From assembly GCA_019828595.1 (NCBI GenBank), contig JAHQRK010000032.1, positions 496,001 to 560,000 of the forward strand: a stretch of DNA of 64,000 nucleotides. Direction: 5' to 3'. Position numbers and translations under genes: made by a program. Shown piece after piece: positions 11,320-22,700 of the stretch; positions within the stretch are counted from its first letter, which is position 1, and every line of letters starts with the position of its first letter. The notes beneath the pieces were generated by a model. The model searched no databases. It was not told the DNA's origin and saw only the letters and a program-made list of their open reading frames with translations. This DNA comes from Aphanomyces cochlioides. Its lineage: Eukaryota; Oomycota; Saprolegniomycetes; Saprolegniales; Verrucalvaceae.

Positions 11320-12340
11320 TTACAAAAAACAGCGCACGGCGACCATGACGCACAGCACGGCCACGAAGAGACAAAAGTCATCTCCTGTCTTCTTGACCAT
11401 GCGCAGGCCGTCGCGGAGACGAGGAACTTGCGCCAGTACGAGCTTGACGATCCATCCCATGTCGTCGCTTTCATGGTCAGCTGTCGCGGGAACTTGAAAT
11501 ATCGTCCGAAGAATAAAGAAGATTCCACCGACAACGAGTCGGACGATGATCGGGGCGAGCATGAGCGGAGGATGCACCAATGCAGGAGCAAACATGTCGA
11601 AAAGAAACGTCGGGAGGTATGGAATCGTGTTGACGAGCTCAGTCGCTGTTGTTGACGAAAGCGATCGCTTGACCAGGAATGCCGTGTCGACCTAGAAAAC
11701 AATCGCTGAAGCATGATGCAAGGATCGAGGAGATGCGTACGTTGTCGCGTTCTATTTGCTGCTTGATGGCGTCGAGCGTGAATCCCTGAGCGAGCAAATC
11801 GTCCACGGCTTGGAAACGTCGATCTCGAACCAAATATTCCGTGCTTGCAACGCTGCCTAGGACAACTGCGCCGAGAATAAGAAGGAGCGCGACAGACCAT
11901 TGCTCCAACTTGTAGAAGAACAAATCTTGCTTTGCCTTGGTGAGCTTGACGAGTTCACTTGAAGAGGTAGATGCAGGGGTGGACGTTGAAGCCGAGGTTT
12001 CCATTGCGGCGTAGACATCTTGCACTGGCGGCGGGGTAGCAACAGAGCTCGTTTCCGTGGTATTTAATCGTTCTTCCACTTTGGCTTGCTGTTTTTCCTT
12101 GCGGAGAGCGGCATCTCGTCGTCGTTGAGCAGGATCAACGCGAACGGTGGGCATGACAAGACCTGCTTTCCCTTGCTTCTCTGGATGAAGTTCGTTGGCC
12201 ATTTCGTCGAGCGTTTTATCTTCATGGGCTTCTTCTTCCGTCTTCTTCAAAGAGTCGGCTTGGCCCGTGACGTACTTGAGGCGCTTTTCCTGGGAGGCCA
12301 ATATCCTCGCCTTGCGGGCGGCCGCACGAGTATCGGCCAT
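11320..12340 (-). CDS. GET2/CAMLG-like tail-anchored protein receptor subunit
   Basis: Probable ER membrane receptor subunit that captures the Get3/TRC40 ATPase loaded with tail-anchored proteins. Two exons (descending): 11741-12340 and 11320-11691, intron 49 nt, 323 aa. The very N terminus is basic, ARKARILASQEKRLKYVTG, which resembles the Get2/CAML motif that contacts Get3. An acidic, flexible region follows. There are three hydrophobic segments: LLLILGAVVLGS in exon 1, a long one around APIIVRLVVGGIFF, and one at the C terminus, as in Get2. The overall sequence is otherwise weakly conserved, so the family call rests on the N-terminal motif and topology. Convergent with the FYVE gene, 46 nt apart. 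Confidence 0.7.
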
Positions 12341-13254
12341 AAGTCCCGGTTGAATGAAACACCAATCAAATCACATAAAATTCCAACATTTTGACCAATC
12401 AAATTTGATTATTCGTATGCTCCAAGTCGGCCATGGGCATGAACTTCGTCACCATGATGCTTCTCCGACGGCGTTTTCTAATCAAGAGGAGCTGGGTCTG
12501 AGGTTTATGGGCAACTTGAATCCCCCTCAACACTGGAATACTCTGAAGTGAGCTTCATTTCAACGTGCCTGGACTAAGGTGGATCCCTCCCCTGCCCGAC
12601 AGTCATGAAGCGTCTGCAAAACTTGCAAGGACGAACTCATCTCAGTTAGCTCCCCTGCATGCCCTGCCATGTTAAAGCCACGTTCTCGACGCCTTTACTG
12701 TCGTTACTTGTTGTTTCCATGACGAAAACCAGCCCCGGCATCGTTTTCGAGACGTGGCTATGCACTTTGCAGGACGATGGCGATCCGCAATGCAAATGAG
12801 TTATCCTTGGAGCGCATCCCCACCGCACGTTCAGTCTGCATTTACCAGCCTCGATCGTTCAGACCATCAGCGTTGAGCTGCCCAAGACTTGACCTTCGAG
12901 AAAGTTACCAACAGGACGACTTATGTGCGAGATTCAAAGGAGCTTTGTCTTTTGAATCCTGGGTGATCATGTGCTCTTGTTATCTCACTCTGGCGGACAA
13001 CAAGAAGATGATCTCATGCTTTGGAGGTGTTTCTACTGCACCCATCGATGCACTTACGTGGAGTGAACTTGCACTTGAACTTCCCTGTCCTTCCTTCGAC
13101 ATCCTCCTGAACTTCCAAGCACATCATGGAGCATCAGCTGAGAAGGCAAACACTGAGCATGGAGGTAATAGTAGAAGAGTTTACAATTTTTATAAGTTAA
13201 GAGTACTCTGGCAGTGAACCAAAGTGTGCGACGAGTTCTGTGTTGATAAATAAG
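12341..13254. other. intergenic region, no supported gene
   Basis: Upstream region of the GET2-like gene. CCAAT boxes occur at about 12350 and 12394, right next to its ATG. An open frame at 12777-13217 (146 codons, plus strand) has no recognisable domain, no good start context and an unusual composition; it is not called as a gene. Confidence 0.5.
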
Positions 13255-14865
13255 TTAAGCCAAGTCGAGCATCGAGTCGAAATGGTCGTCCGAGATGGTT
13301 TGGATTTGTTTGTTCCAGTGGCGGTGGGCGTTCTCATGGAGTGCCGTCGTGAGCTTGTCCAAGAGCGCTTTGTCGCGGAGGAGGAAGAGGCGAACGAGGT
13401 TCAAATCGTCGCATAAGGCACAAGCTTCACGAGCCACCAGGACATGAGGAGAGCGAATGCATTGTTGGAGGCGATCAAAGGCGTCGTAAACGACTTTGGT
13501 CAACGATTCCATGTACACATGAGCCGAAGCCAATTGGACCAAGAGCATGGGAATCAAGCGAAGGAAGAGAAGTTGCCGGGCAGTCGACCGCAATGGCCAT
13601 CGGCGCAACACCGACTGGGACAAAAAGTCGAGGCCGTGGTGCGGCGATACCTGGGCGAGCAACTGAATTGTGGCAAAAAGAGCTTTGACAGTTGAGTTGC
13701 TGGCCAAGTTGGCACTTGCGGTAAAGATTGCATCGGCAGCGGTTGCAGCTGTGGTTGGAGATACACCACATGACCACGAGCGGCAAAAGAGCGAGAGAAT
13801 GCGAAGCGCACTGTCATACACAGTGATGTCTTCGTCGGTAGGAGACAAGAAGCGAGTGCAGTCATCGTCCATGTCATCAAACATGCTTTGTTGCATGTCC
13901 ATGGACAATTCATGCTGGAAGCGAATGATTGAGCCAGTCAAGAGGATCATCGACTCGACATTGAAAGCCTTCATGTGAACAGTCTCGGGAACGTTGTAGT
14001 ACTCGACAGCACAGCATTCAATCGCTTGGATAATGTCTTGCCGACGCTCAGGGACATGTTGAAAGATGGCCATCGAGATCGCACCCAAGGATGCGCGGGC
14101 GCGCATTTCAGTCACATTCATGAGTCCAAAGACAATGGATTGGATGAGCAACTTGTTGACGTACAATTCAACCAGCTTGTTGCCAGAGGTGAAAGGCGGT
14201 GGGAGGTCAGCGTCTTGTTGATGAAGGGCATTCAAGTGATAGTGCAACTGTTGTTGAAATCCGACCAAGTCCATGGATTCAGGGGAGGATCGGACCAAGT
14301 TGCGATTGAGTTCCGAGAGAACATCGATTTCAGGCAGCAAGCAGCACATGATTTCAAGCACCATTTGCTCCCATGCCATTTGCCGGAGCATTTCCGACGT
14401 CGTGGGCTTGGTCTTCATGCCCTTTTTCGAGAACTTCTTGGCAGCTTTTCCAAGAGAAGATTCAGGCGATGGGCTGACCGAGGAGCATGTCGTACTGCAT
14501 GAGCTGCTTGGAGACGACGCCATTTCGAATTCTTTTTGCGTCATCACTCGTCCTTTCTTGTCGACGAGTTTTGCGCAATCAAAAATCGTAATGCTTCTGC
14601 GCTTCTCTTCGGCAGGACACTTGTCAAACGAGTCGTCCATGACAGGCTCGTCATTGTCAAAGAGTTGTTTCTTTGAGAACGAGTCGCGGATCTTGATTGA
14701 GTCGCGACGTTTGTCCCGCGCTGGAGACAAGATGGGTCCCTGTCCAGGTGGTTGTTGCGTGGGTTTCTTCTTCGCGATTTGCTTCATACGCAGTTTACGC
14801 GCATTCTTTTGCATGATCACGTCCAAGTCAGCATCGCGACTGTCTAGATCATTGCGTGGAGTCAT
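13255..14865 (-). CDS. PP2A regulatory subunit B56 (B')-like protein
   Basis: Single exon, 536 aa. The N-terminal 170 residues are basic and Ser-rich and likely disordered. From about residue 180 the protein is all-helical with B56/HEAT-repeat features: ERRQDIIQAIECCAVEYYN, then the FNVESMILLTGSIIRF stretch, a CxSS-like SPHVLVAREACALCDD repeat, and the ending ENAHRHWNKQIQTIS, which matches the conserved HWN near the end of B56 proteins. It would target protein phosphatase 2A to substrates. It is divergent from canonical B56, so it may be a lineage-specific paralogue. Confidence 0.75.
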   Translation of the reverse strand: MTPRNDLDSRDADLDVIMQKNARKLRMKQIAKKKPTQQPPGQGPILSPARDKRRDSIKIRDSFSKKQLFDNDEPVMDDSFDKCPAEEKRRSITIFDCAKLVDKKGRVMTQKEFEMASSPSSSCSTTCSSVSPSPESSLGKAAKKFSKKGMKTKPTTSEMLRQMAWEQMVLEIMCCLLPEIDVLSELNRNLVRSSPESMDLVGFQQQLHYHLNALHQQDADLPPPFTSGNKLVELYVNKLLIQSIVFGLMNVTEMRARASLGAISMAIFQHVPERRQDIIQAIECCAVEYYNVPETVHMKAFNVESMILLTGSIIRFQHELSMDMQQSMFDDMDDDCTRFLSPTDEDITVYDSALRILSLFCRSWSCGVSPTTAATAADAIFTASANLASNSTVKALFATIQLLAQVSPHHGLDFLSQSVLRRWPLRSTARQLLFLRLIPMLLVQLASAHVYMESLTKVVYDAFDRLQQCIRSPHVLVAREACALCDDLNLVRLFLLRDKALLDKLTTALHENAHRHWNKQIQTISDDHFDSMLDLA

Positions 14866-15816
14866 GGAAGAAGTGAGGAGGTCGGTGGCCTTGGACGGCG
14901 TGGCGGAGTATTAACGAGAGGAATTTGAGAATGAGCGAAAACGTTTTTTTTTGTACGGTGAAATTTTGAATCCTGAATTCCACCAATCAAATCACATTAT
15001 TTCGAAGATAAAACTTCTGATTGGTTAATTATCGTGCACAAGAATCTTCTCTCGCTGGCACGGATTGTATGTGGAATCAGAAGTCTTTTAAAAATGATAT
15101 ATTTCCATTTCAAATTTCATCAAGACTTCGTCGAAACAAGAAATTACTGTATAAATCTTTATCCTGTCAAAAAGAATACATTCCTGGGATACTTCGAGAT
15201 GTGGCAGACCATGTGTCGATTTCGAAGCCACACCGCATGGAGCGCATCCCCAAGAATCTTCATCTGACGTCTCGACCGTCTAAATCGAATGCGAGGGGTT
15301 ACATTTAGCCATCGCTTGGATATTCAACCACAAGTACATATAAATACGTGCAAGGATCCCGAAATTCAGAGTGTTTGCGGCGTGTGCAGCGTTGGTATCG
15401 CCACGGGGAGCCATTTCACGTTTTTTTCGTTGCACAGATCGTGCATTTTTCCTCGGTTGCTCCCATATCTGGATACGACCCACTCGAAATCGGATGCAAT
15501 TTTGACAATCCGTCCGAAAGTTGGAAAAATAAATACTAAATAGGATAAAATTTCCAAAATTCTGAGTTTCAAACGGATGCTGCGTCGGCGAGAAGCCATT
15601 GCACTTCAAGTTGAATTATTATTTTATCCAATGAATTTTTGGATTTCTGGTGTGAATTTTTTTGATTGGTGGATTGCTTTTTTATCCGGATGAATCTCAA
15701 AGTGACGGATAACGTGACGAAACGACGTCAAGATTCGATGCACCGATGCACCGCGATGAATCTCAAGCAGCCTGACGATCCAGAGAGGAAGAGGAGCGTC
15801 TGTCGTGCATTTCAAC
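14866..15816. other. intergenic region with CCAAT boxes
   Basis: Just upstream of the B56-like gene there is a CCAAT box at about 14981 (caccaatcaaatc) and an inverted one near 15016 (tgattggtta). A TTATCCGGAT motif occurs near 15683. Several overlapping open frames occur on both strands, none with family features. Confidence 0.5.
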
Positions 15817-16056
15817 ATGGTTCGCCGATCGCTACGGACGGGCGTCTCCCTGGCCCGCGTGGTGTGCTTTGAGGTCTATCTGTACGTGGCGCTCTTGCTC
15901 CTCTGCACGTTCTATATGAACCGCCGCGAGGGATCGAATCGACACAAGACCGACAATGTTGTGGCGGAAACCGTCATGTGTATGGTGAATCGATCGCTCC
16001 TGATGGTCTTGCCTCCGATGATGTGTCTTACGACGTTTTCCGACGACGGCATATGA
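15817..16056 (+). CDS. small hypothetical membrane protein
   Basis: Candidate 79-aa protein starting at the ATG at 15817 (MVRRSLRTG). It has a basic N terminus, one hydrophobic segment (FEVYLYVALLLLCTF, about residues 19-33) and a second weaker one near the C terminus. The third-codon-position composition is GC-rich, as in neighbouring genes, which is the main support. No family is recognised. It ends 50 nt before the 3' end of the convergent gene at 16106. Confidence 0.35.
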   Translation: MVRRSLRTGVSLARVVCFEVYLYVALLLLCTFYMNRREGSNRHKTDNVVAETVMCMVNRSLLMVLPPMMCLTTFSDDGI

Positions 16057-16105
16057 GAGAGAGAGTGGAGGTCCGTGACCACGTCTGCGTATATTTAAGA
16101 GAGAT

Positions 16106-16774
16106 TTATACCAGCAAGATGGACTGGAGTAACTTGACATCATCTTCTGTCCAGATATCACTCGGCACATCCATCTCGACCTTGGCATCTCGCCACGATC
16201 GCTTCTCCTCTGGCAAGGCAGCTGCTGTCGTCGATGGCTTCGCGAACTCTCGGTGTGGAAGGGATGGCAACGTGTTGTCGTTCCCAAGGGGTGAGATGAC
16301 TTGGGGTAACAGAATCGCCGGCGGTTTGGCTACGATCGGGCTGTTGTATGGAGATTTGGGCAGGCCAAGAGCGGGATGAATGATCGTCGCGGTGGCTGGA
16401 GGTGGCGGCAGAGGTGGGGCTAACGTTGGCGTAAATGTAAGTGGCGGTGGTGGTGGTAAGATTGGCGCTGGGGATGATTGTGAGGCGGGTGTAGGCTGGT
16501 GAAGCATCTTGTGGTACATTTGGTTGGCCACGGCGAGCGAGACTTGCTTTTTAAACATGGCTTTGAGTTGCGATCGTTCTTTTCGACGGACAGCATGGAG
16601 CGATTGGTACTTGCGGTCGCTGCGTCGCTGGATGAGGTTTTGCTTGATGCGGTGTTCCTCACACAGCGAATGCGCCTGTCCGTTGCGTTTGAGCGTCCGC
16701 TCCTTGAAGCATTTGCCCGTCTTGTATTGACATTTGCCAATGTAGCCATGCTCTGTCGGCGCTTTGTCTGTCAT
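16106..16774 (-). CDS. conserved Cys/His-motif protein, Pro-rich
   Basis: Hypothetical protein of 222 aa if started at the ATG at 16774. The N terminus carries a compact Cys/His cluster: GYIGKCQYKTGKCFKERTLK followed by SLCEEHRIKQN, which looks like a small zinc-binding, possibly nucleic-acid-binding module. A basic helix (RRSDRKYQSLHAVRRKERSQ), then a long Pro-rich region and an acidic C terminus follow. Conserved sequence (including one more Cys) continues upstream in frame, and a further ATG at 16849 is in the same frame but separated by a TAG at 16820-16822. The true N terminus is therefore uncertain and may involve an upstream exon or a nonsense mutation. Confidence 0.6.
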   Translation of the reverse strand: MTDKAPTEHGYIGKCQYKTGKCFKERTLKRNGQAHSLCEEHRIKQNLIQRRSDRKYQSLHAVRRKERSQLKAMFKKQVSLAVANQMYHKMLHQPTPASQSSPAPILPPPPPLTFTPTLAPPLPPPPATATIIHPALGLPKSPYNSPIVAKPPAILLPQVISPLGNDNTLPSLPHREFAKPSTTAAALPEEKRSWRDAKVEMDVPSDIWTEDDVKLLQSILLV

Positions 16775-16954
16775 GAGCACGTTGCACAATCCTCCATCGT
16801 CGCCCAACGCAGCACCCTCCTAATATACGTCGCCATGTTGGTCGTCCATCTTGAAAGACTGAAAAAAGCTATCCAATTCGAGCCACTTTGGTCTATTTTT
16901 AGTATATATGACGTGGCAGCACGAGAATTAAGAGTCGTCTGTACTGTATATCAT

Positions 16955-19396
16955 CTAACTTCCTTTCATGTGGTCCTTGACAAAATTGAACGAGTCGTCG
17001 CGCCCCATGTAATTCACGTTCGCCTTGTCGTCTGTGGGTTCGTGGATTGTCTTGGCGATGTAGCCTGTCGGGATCATGGCGGCGCCAATAACTTGCGACG
17101 TCGGCATCATGGGCTTCGCTAGCATGGGTTGCATTGGCTGCATGGGTTGCATCGGCGGCATGACTGCGACCATTGGCATCATGGGCTGCATGTATCCTGG
17201 CTGCATGTAAGGCATGGGAGCCATGGGAGCATGGCCCATCATTGCCATCGGTTGAGCATGAGAATACATGTTCATCGGCATGGCTTGTGGAGCTGGCGTG
17301 GGTTGGAGCAACGGATCAAACGAAGCCGTCGATGAGGTGGCAGGAGGCTTTTGCGACGACGAATCGGCGCTTCCGCCGCCCAAAGTCAATCCACCAAACA
17401 TGTCGGCAGCGGAATTGACGGATTGTTGCTGCTGGTGGGATTGGTGTGGTGGTGGTGTAGATTGGTCTTCACCTGATGTTTGAAGTCCGGCAAACAAACC
17501 ACCACCGCCTCCGCTGGAAGATTGAGGTTGCGATGCGAAAAGCGCAGACGAGGATGACGTAGAGGAGGAGGGAGGTTGCTGAGGAGCATCGTCAAAGCCA
17601 CCGAGCAAGTCTGTGCCAGAGTTTGTCGAGGTAGTGGTAGCACGGCGGTTGCTCGAAGACGAAGATGTTGAAGGAGCAGAGGAAGCTTTGCCCAACACAT
17701 GCAAGATCTTGACGGCGCGGTCACGGACTGCTGCTTTGTCAGAGGCGGTGGAGACTTGGAGAATCATATCGTAGTTGTCGGAGAAGTAGTCGTGGAAAGT
17801 CTCGCAGCCGCTGGTAGCAAGGAGGCCGTCGATGACGGTCAAAGCTTTCGAGACAACTTGCCATGCATCGTTGGTGAGCAGATCATCGAGGATTGGGCCG
17901 ACGACTTCAGCGTCGAGGGTAAGCGCGCTCTTGAGGAAAGCGTCAAGTTTGTCCTTGGGCGGCACGGCACGCATGCCACCAGGGGCGCAAAGGCTTTCAA
18001 TAATGCCTCGTTCGTACGAGCCATCCGACGACGCACCTGCAGTCTGCTGTGGCAAAGGCGGCTGGCCAGAAGAATTGCGACGGACGTACGACTGGTTGTA
18101 TTGTTCCTGTGCCCACTCATTTTGTATACGCTCAGCACGGTTTGTAGGTTGTTGTGGGTCGTACGATGGCTGGTTGCGTGCTGGAGCAGCCAAGGATGGA
18201 GCAACTGCAGCAGTGGAGACGCCATCCCAGACTCCTCCGACACGACCCTTCTTGCGCTCGCCTTCGTACGCTTTCTCTCGAAGTTCTTGGGATTGATGTT
18301 GACGATGGTCCGAGTTGGTTTCGGTCGTGTTGTAGAGTCCTGACGGCGCGGCGTAGCCAGTGGGGCCACCATAACTTGGTGGGTTTGGACGATACGGTTC
18401 AGATGGGTTGTATGTAGAATTGGCATTTGGGTTGAACGCGCCGGCGGTGGGACCGCGGTTCGTGGCAAAGCTCCAGCCTTCTGGTGGATTCTGCGAGCCT
18501 GGAGGACCACCTGCGAATGTGACTTTGGGTTCGCTCTTGAAGCTCACTTTTTCTTTGAGTCCACCGAAGAATCCCTTGCTTTCCCCTGTATAAATATCGT
18601 CAGAGATGAGCTGTACATGGAGGATTACCACCTTTCTTCTCTTCGAACAAGGGATTACCCATGCCTTGCATTTGATTCGGGTTAGGTTGGTTTCCAAACG
18701 GAGGTGGAGCTCCGCCAGGGTACTGAGAGCCGCCGTAAGCACCTGGAGGCCCACCATATCCTCCTTGACCTTCATTGCCTGGATAAGGAGGTCCATTGTA
18801 GCCACCAGGGAAGCCAGATGGATCATATCCGGCAGGACCGCCATAGACGCCAGGACCTTGGAATTGTTGTTGCGGGGGTTGATTGGCATCTTTGGATCCT
18901 CTGTTGAACCATCCTGTGGGTTGTGGAGCTGCTTCAGGATTTCCGACGCCTTTGATTCGATTCGAGATGCCAGCAACGCCAGAAACATTTGTGTCGAAGA
19001 TCGCATCCAAGCATTCCTTTGCAGCGTCGCGTACACGGCGGTAATATTCATCGCCTTTCAACGGATCCGGTGGGCCGCGGAACTCTACAGGCATTGCATC
19101 AGTCGTCATTGTGCGTTCGCAATGTTCCTACGCAATGCTTCTTTAATGACGGGAACATGCTTTTGCATTTCGCGACGGAAATCCTGTCGTCCTTCGCGAC
19201 AACTGTGCTTGATCACTTGGAGTGCCTTATATTTGATATTCGGCTTGCTCTTCTTGAGGCGGCCAATGAGGTATTCTTGGACTTTCAAACATGTGTCATA
19301 GGAATGCTGCGTCATGCGGGCAATCTCCCCATACAGATATCCAGGCGTGGGTGAATCCGAGTCCTCCGTCGCGCGCGCGAGCACCGTCTTGTCCAT
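16955..19396 (-). CDS. tepsin-like ENTH/VHS adaptor (AP-4 accessory protein)
   Basis: Predicted coat-accessory protein for AP-4 vesicles at the trans-Golgi. Exons (descending): 19132-19396, 18629-19084, 16955-18585; introns 47 and 43 nt; 783 aa. The ENTH domain opens with YLYGEIARMTQHSYD and, after the first splice, reads FRGPPDPLKGDEYYRRVRDA, a hallmark of tepsin. A Gly/Pro/Tyr-rich linker leads to a second helical domain (about residues 420-530, with LLTNDAWQVVSKALTVIDGLL) of VHS/ENTH type. The low-complexity tail holds LFAGLQ and MFGGLTL, which resemble the LFxG(M/L)x(L/V) motif used by tepsin to bind AP-4 beta, and ends in Met/Pro-rich repeats. Other ENTH proteins are a less likely alternative. 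Confidence 0.88.
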
Positions 19397-19583
19397 CTCG
19401 GCAGCTCAGATAGAGAGGGAGGCAAAATGAGCCACGAAGTGGGAACATCCCATCCGGATACGCAAATCCGTCGAATTAAAATCTTCCAACAAAGCGAATG
19501 TTACAGTCTGTCAAAATTTATACAAACCTCTACAATATGATATTTTTAGCATAACTTATAGGTAAAACACAGATAATTAATAT

Positions 19584-19601
19584 GGAAGTCAGCTTGGTGT
19601 A
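19584..19601 (+). repeat. LINE 3' junction with tRNA-Val-like target copy
   Basis: The sequence here repeats the 5' end of the tRNA-Val gene (CAGCTTGGTGTA preceded by GGAAGT, lacking a GT found in the other copies). It sits directly at the 3' end of the first LINE, so it is read as one copy of the target-site duplication. Confidence 0.7.
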
Positions 19602-19781
19602 AAGCCGTGGGGTGGCGTTTATTAATTCTTAGGCCGCTACACTATCATACTTCCTACTTGCTATAATAGAGCAGGTCGCATGTCATGGGAGTTTTTGGTC
19701 TCTGTGTTTGTTTTGTTGTGATTTTGTGCGGGGGGGGGTTCGTTGTGATTTATGGGTTGAACCCTTATGGCAGGGACCGAA

Positions 19782-22700
19782 TCATGAAGCAGGAGGGGTA
19801 TTTTTTGTGAAATGCGGCAATAATCGGGACTTCCAAGAATTGTAGACAGAGTTGGGTGAGCTGAGCTCGTGTGATAGCCTCTTCTCGTTGAAAGTACCAT
19901 CGAAAGTGTGTACATCACTTGATGAGTAGAATTTCAACCAGGACGTGGATGGGGGCCAGGGTTGTTGGTCGTGAATAAATTTGTTGCGGACCGTCCACAG
20001 TTCATGGCACACAATGCTGCATTGCATATACCAAAGTTTTGTGACCAGCTCTGTCTGTTCATGCGGCAGTTGTAAGTGTGAGGTGTCGAGATGAATTGCG
20101 ACTATATCTTGCCATGTGTAGTCTAGTTGGAAGTGTTGCCAGATTGGCTTTATTCGGAACCAGATTGCTTGGACTCTGTGGCACGAGAAAAACGCGTGTT
20201 GGGCCGTTTCTATACTGCGACATCTTGGATATATATACTTTGTGATGGTGGGGTCGGCAGGGTTGGCAAATTGCATGCGTGATTTCAATGGGAGTACGCG
20301 GAAGATAATTCGAAGCATCACATCAGAGACCGTGGGTGTGAGTTGTTTCGAGTACTTCTTGTATCGGGTTACCACAGGTTTGATTTCTTGGATCCCATGG
20401 CGTTGGATCGGATGGTTGCTTGTGGAGTGGATTTCGCCGAATGTAAAGCATTTCAAGTGTTTGTGGCTCCATCGTTCGAATCGAATGGATTTGTCGCCGA
20501 TGGAGAGTGCAAATGGGTGTGTCCAGTTTTGAGACTCAGTGTTATTCAAGTTGTTGAGGTTGCAATGCTCCCTGATGCGTTGCCAAATGACGCTCAGGTT
20601 GTTATAGAGTCGTTGGATCGTGCGTGGTCGGATTTTGAATTGTGGTGTCGTAGGTATTTTAGCCATGCATTGATTGTGGAATTCCGTCCATGTTGGGAAG
20701 GCGTTGTTTACCATGATATCGTTCAACGAACGTAAGCCTCGGATGTGGAGTTGTTGGAACCATTCTCGTGGACTGTCAAAGTTCAGAAACAGAATTGATT
20801 CCGACTTGTAATTCGGGCGGGCTTTTGTGTGGAAGATTGTTTTCGCGTTTGTCCACATGGGCGCTTTCATGTAGTCAATGTATTGCCACGTGTGTTCTCT
20901 ACTCTTGGTAGTGATCCCTCTTTTGTCCCAGGCTTGCCAGCATAAGCGAAGAGTGGGGTGGAGCCAATCGAGGGTTTGATGGGTTGCTTTCGTGGCTGCT
21001 GGGGTATAGTATAGAATGTCCAGACTATTTGATCAGCAAATGGTTTGAGCGCCTCGTAGTACAGATGTCTTGCAATGGAGCTCCAATTGTACTCCTCTGT
21101 TGTAGATGTCAAGATTTGTTGGAACAGTTTGAGACGTTGTCGGTATATGATGTGTCGGAGATTGGGGATTTTCAAACCCACGTTCCGATCATACATGACT
21201 TGTGAATTCACCAGGTTCAACGCACGGGTGTTTCGATCATGTTACGATACAGGATGAAGCGATTGATCATTGTTTGCCACTTGGATATTGTCGTGTCCGG
21301 TATGTTAACGACTGGTGTATAGTGCAGCAGCAATGAGATGATCATTGTCTGGGCTATCAACCGTCTGCCACGGATCGTTCTTGCTTTTCGAACCCACACA
21401 CTAAAGGCTACATAGAATTTTTGTTCTATTTGGCTGATTTGTAGTGATGTGTGATCGGACGTCCCAAAGGAGATTCCCAAATATTTGACAGAGTCGTGGG
21501 GGTTCATCAAGGGGAGGTCAGTAGTGTTCGTAATTGACTCACTGGAATGGAGCGGCATGATTTTGGATTTTTGACGGTTTAGTTTCGCTCCACTGGCTTG
21601 GCAGTACGTGTCGACAATATGCAATTGGGAGGTGAGATCTGAAAGGGAGGGAGAGAAGAGAACACTGTCGTCAGCGAAGAACGAGCTAGTGATTGTTGTC
21701 GTTGAATTCGGGAGTGCGATGCCATGTTGTGGATGGTGTCGAAGCATAGCGTGGAGAGGTTCGAGAGCTAGCGTGAAAAGGAGAGGTGACAGCGGGTCGC
21801 CCTGTCGTACTCCACGTGTTTGTTTGATAGCTCGTGATGTATGTCCATTTATGAGGAGGTGACATTGTGGTTGAGCATACAGCATGTTGATCCATTGGAT
21901 AAATTTTGGACCGAATTGCATGGCTCGCAAAGTACCAATCATGTAGTTCCAATCCATCCTGTCGTAAGCCTTTTCAAAATCAAGGAAGGTTGCGAAAGAT
22001 GATTGCTGTGTTTTTCGCATCAGGTGTTGAAGACTTTGGAGAGTACTATGTGATGATGCATTGATCGGCCGTGAATGAAGCCTTTTTGTTGATGGTGGAC
22101 TAGTTTAGGGATAATGTGTTTGAGTTTGTGCGTGAACTTCTTTGTAAGGATTTTCACTTCAAGTGGAATGAGAGCTATGGGACGATAGTTACCAGTGTTC
22201 GTACCATCCGTCGATTTAGGCAGTAAAGTGACAAGGGATGTTTGTTGGGGTTTGAGTAGAGATTGCCGTCCAAACTGGTATTGGTACAACTTGTGAAGGA
22301 TGGATCCAAAGTTGATTGGGCTGATTTTATAATATTCGGCTGCAAAGCCGTCAGGGCCAGGCGATTTATTGTTGGCTTGGTTTTGGATGGACGCTGTAAA
22401 ATCCGCTGGTGTCAAGTCACTTTCAAGCTCGATCCTATCTTCATCACACAGCGTGCTCTCAATGTGGTGCCACATCTTTTGCTGCTGTTCCTCTTGGTTA
22501 GTCGGTGACGTTTCCTCCTTGTTCATAATTTTGGACCAATGTTGGAGGAACGCTGCTTCAATTCCCTCTTGCGTAGACTGCATATTGCCCGATGTATCGC
22601 GAACTTGATGTATCGTCTGCGTTGTTATATGGTCTCGTGGTTTGCGATAAAAGGATCTGGTTGAAGACTCCATTTGGGTCGCGTGGAAATCAAATCGTTG

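Noticed and set aside
12777..13217. 146-codon open frame between the GET2-like and B56-like genes
   Set aside because: No domain, no conserved motif, and another overlapping frame looks equally coding; left as intergenic.
15832..16287. 151-codon minus-strand frame across 15.8-16.3 kb
   Set aside because: Arg/His-rich shadow overlapping the 3' end of the better supported gene at 16106.
17699..18343. Long antisense frames over the tepsin-like gene
   Set aside because: They mirror the low-complexity codons of the minus-strand gene, which has clear ENTH homology.
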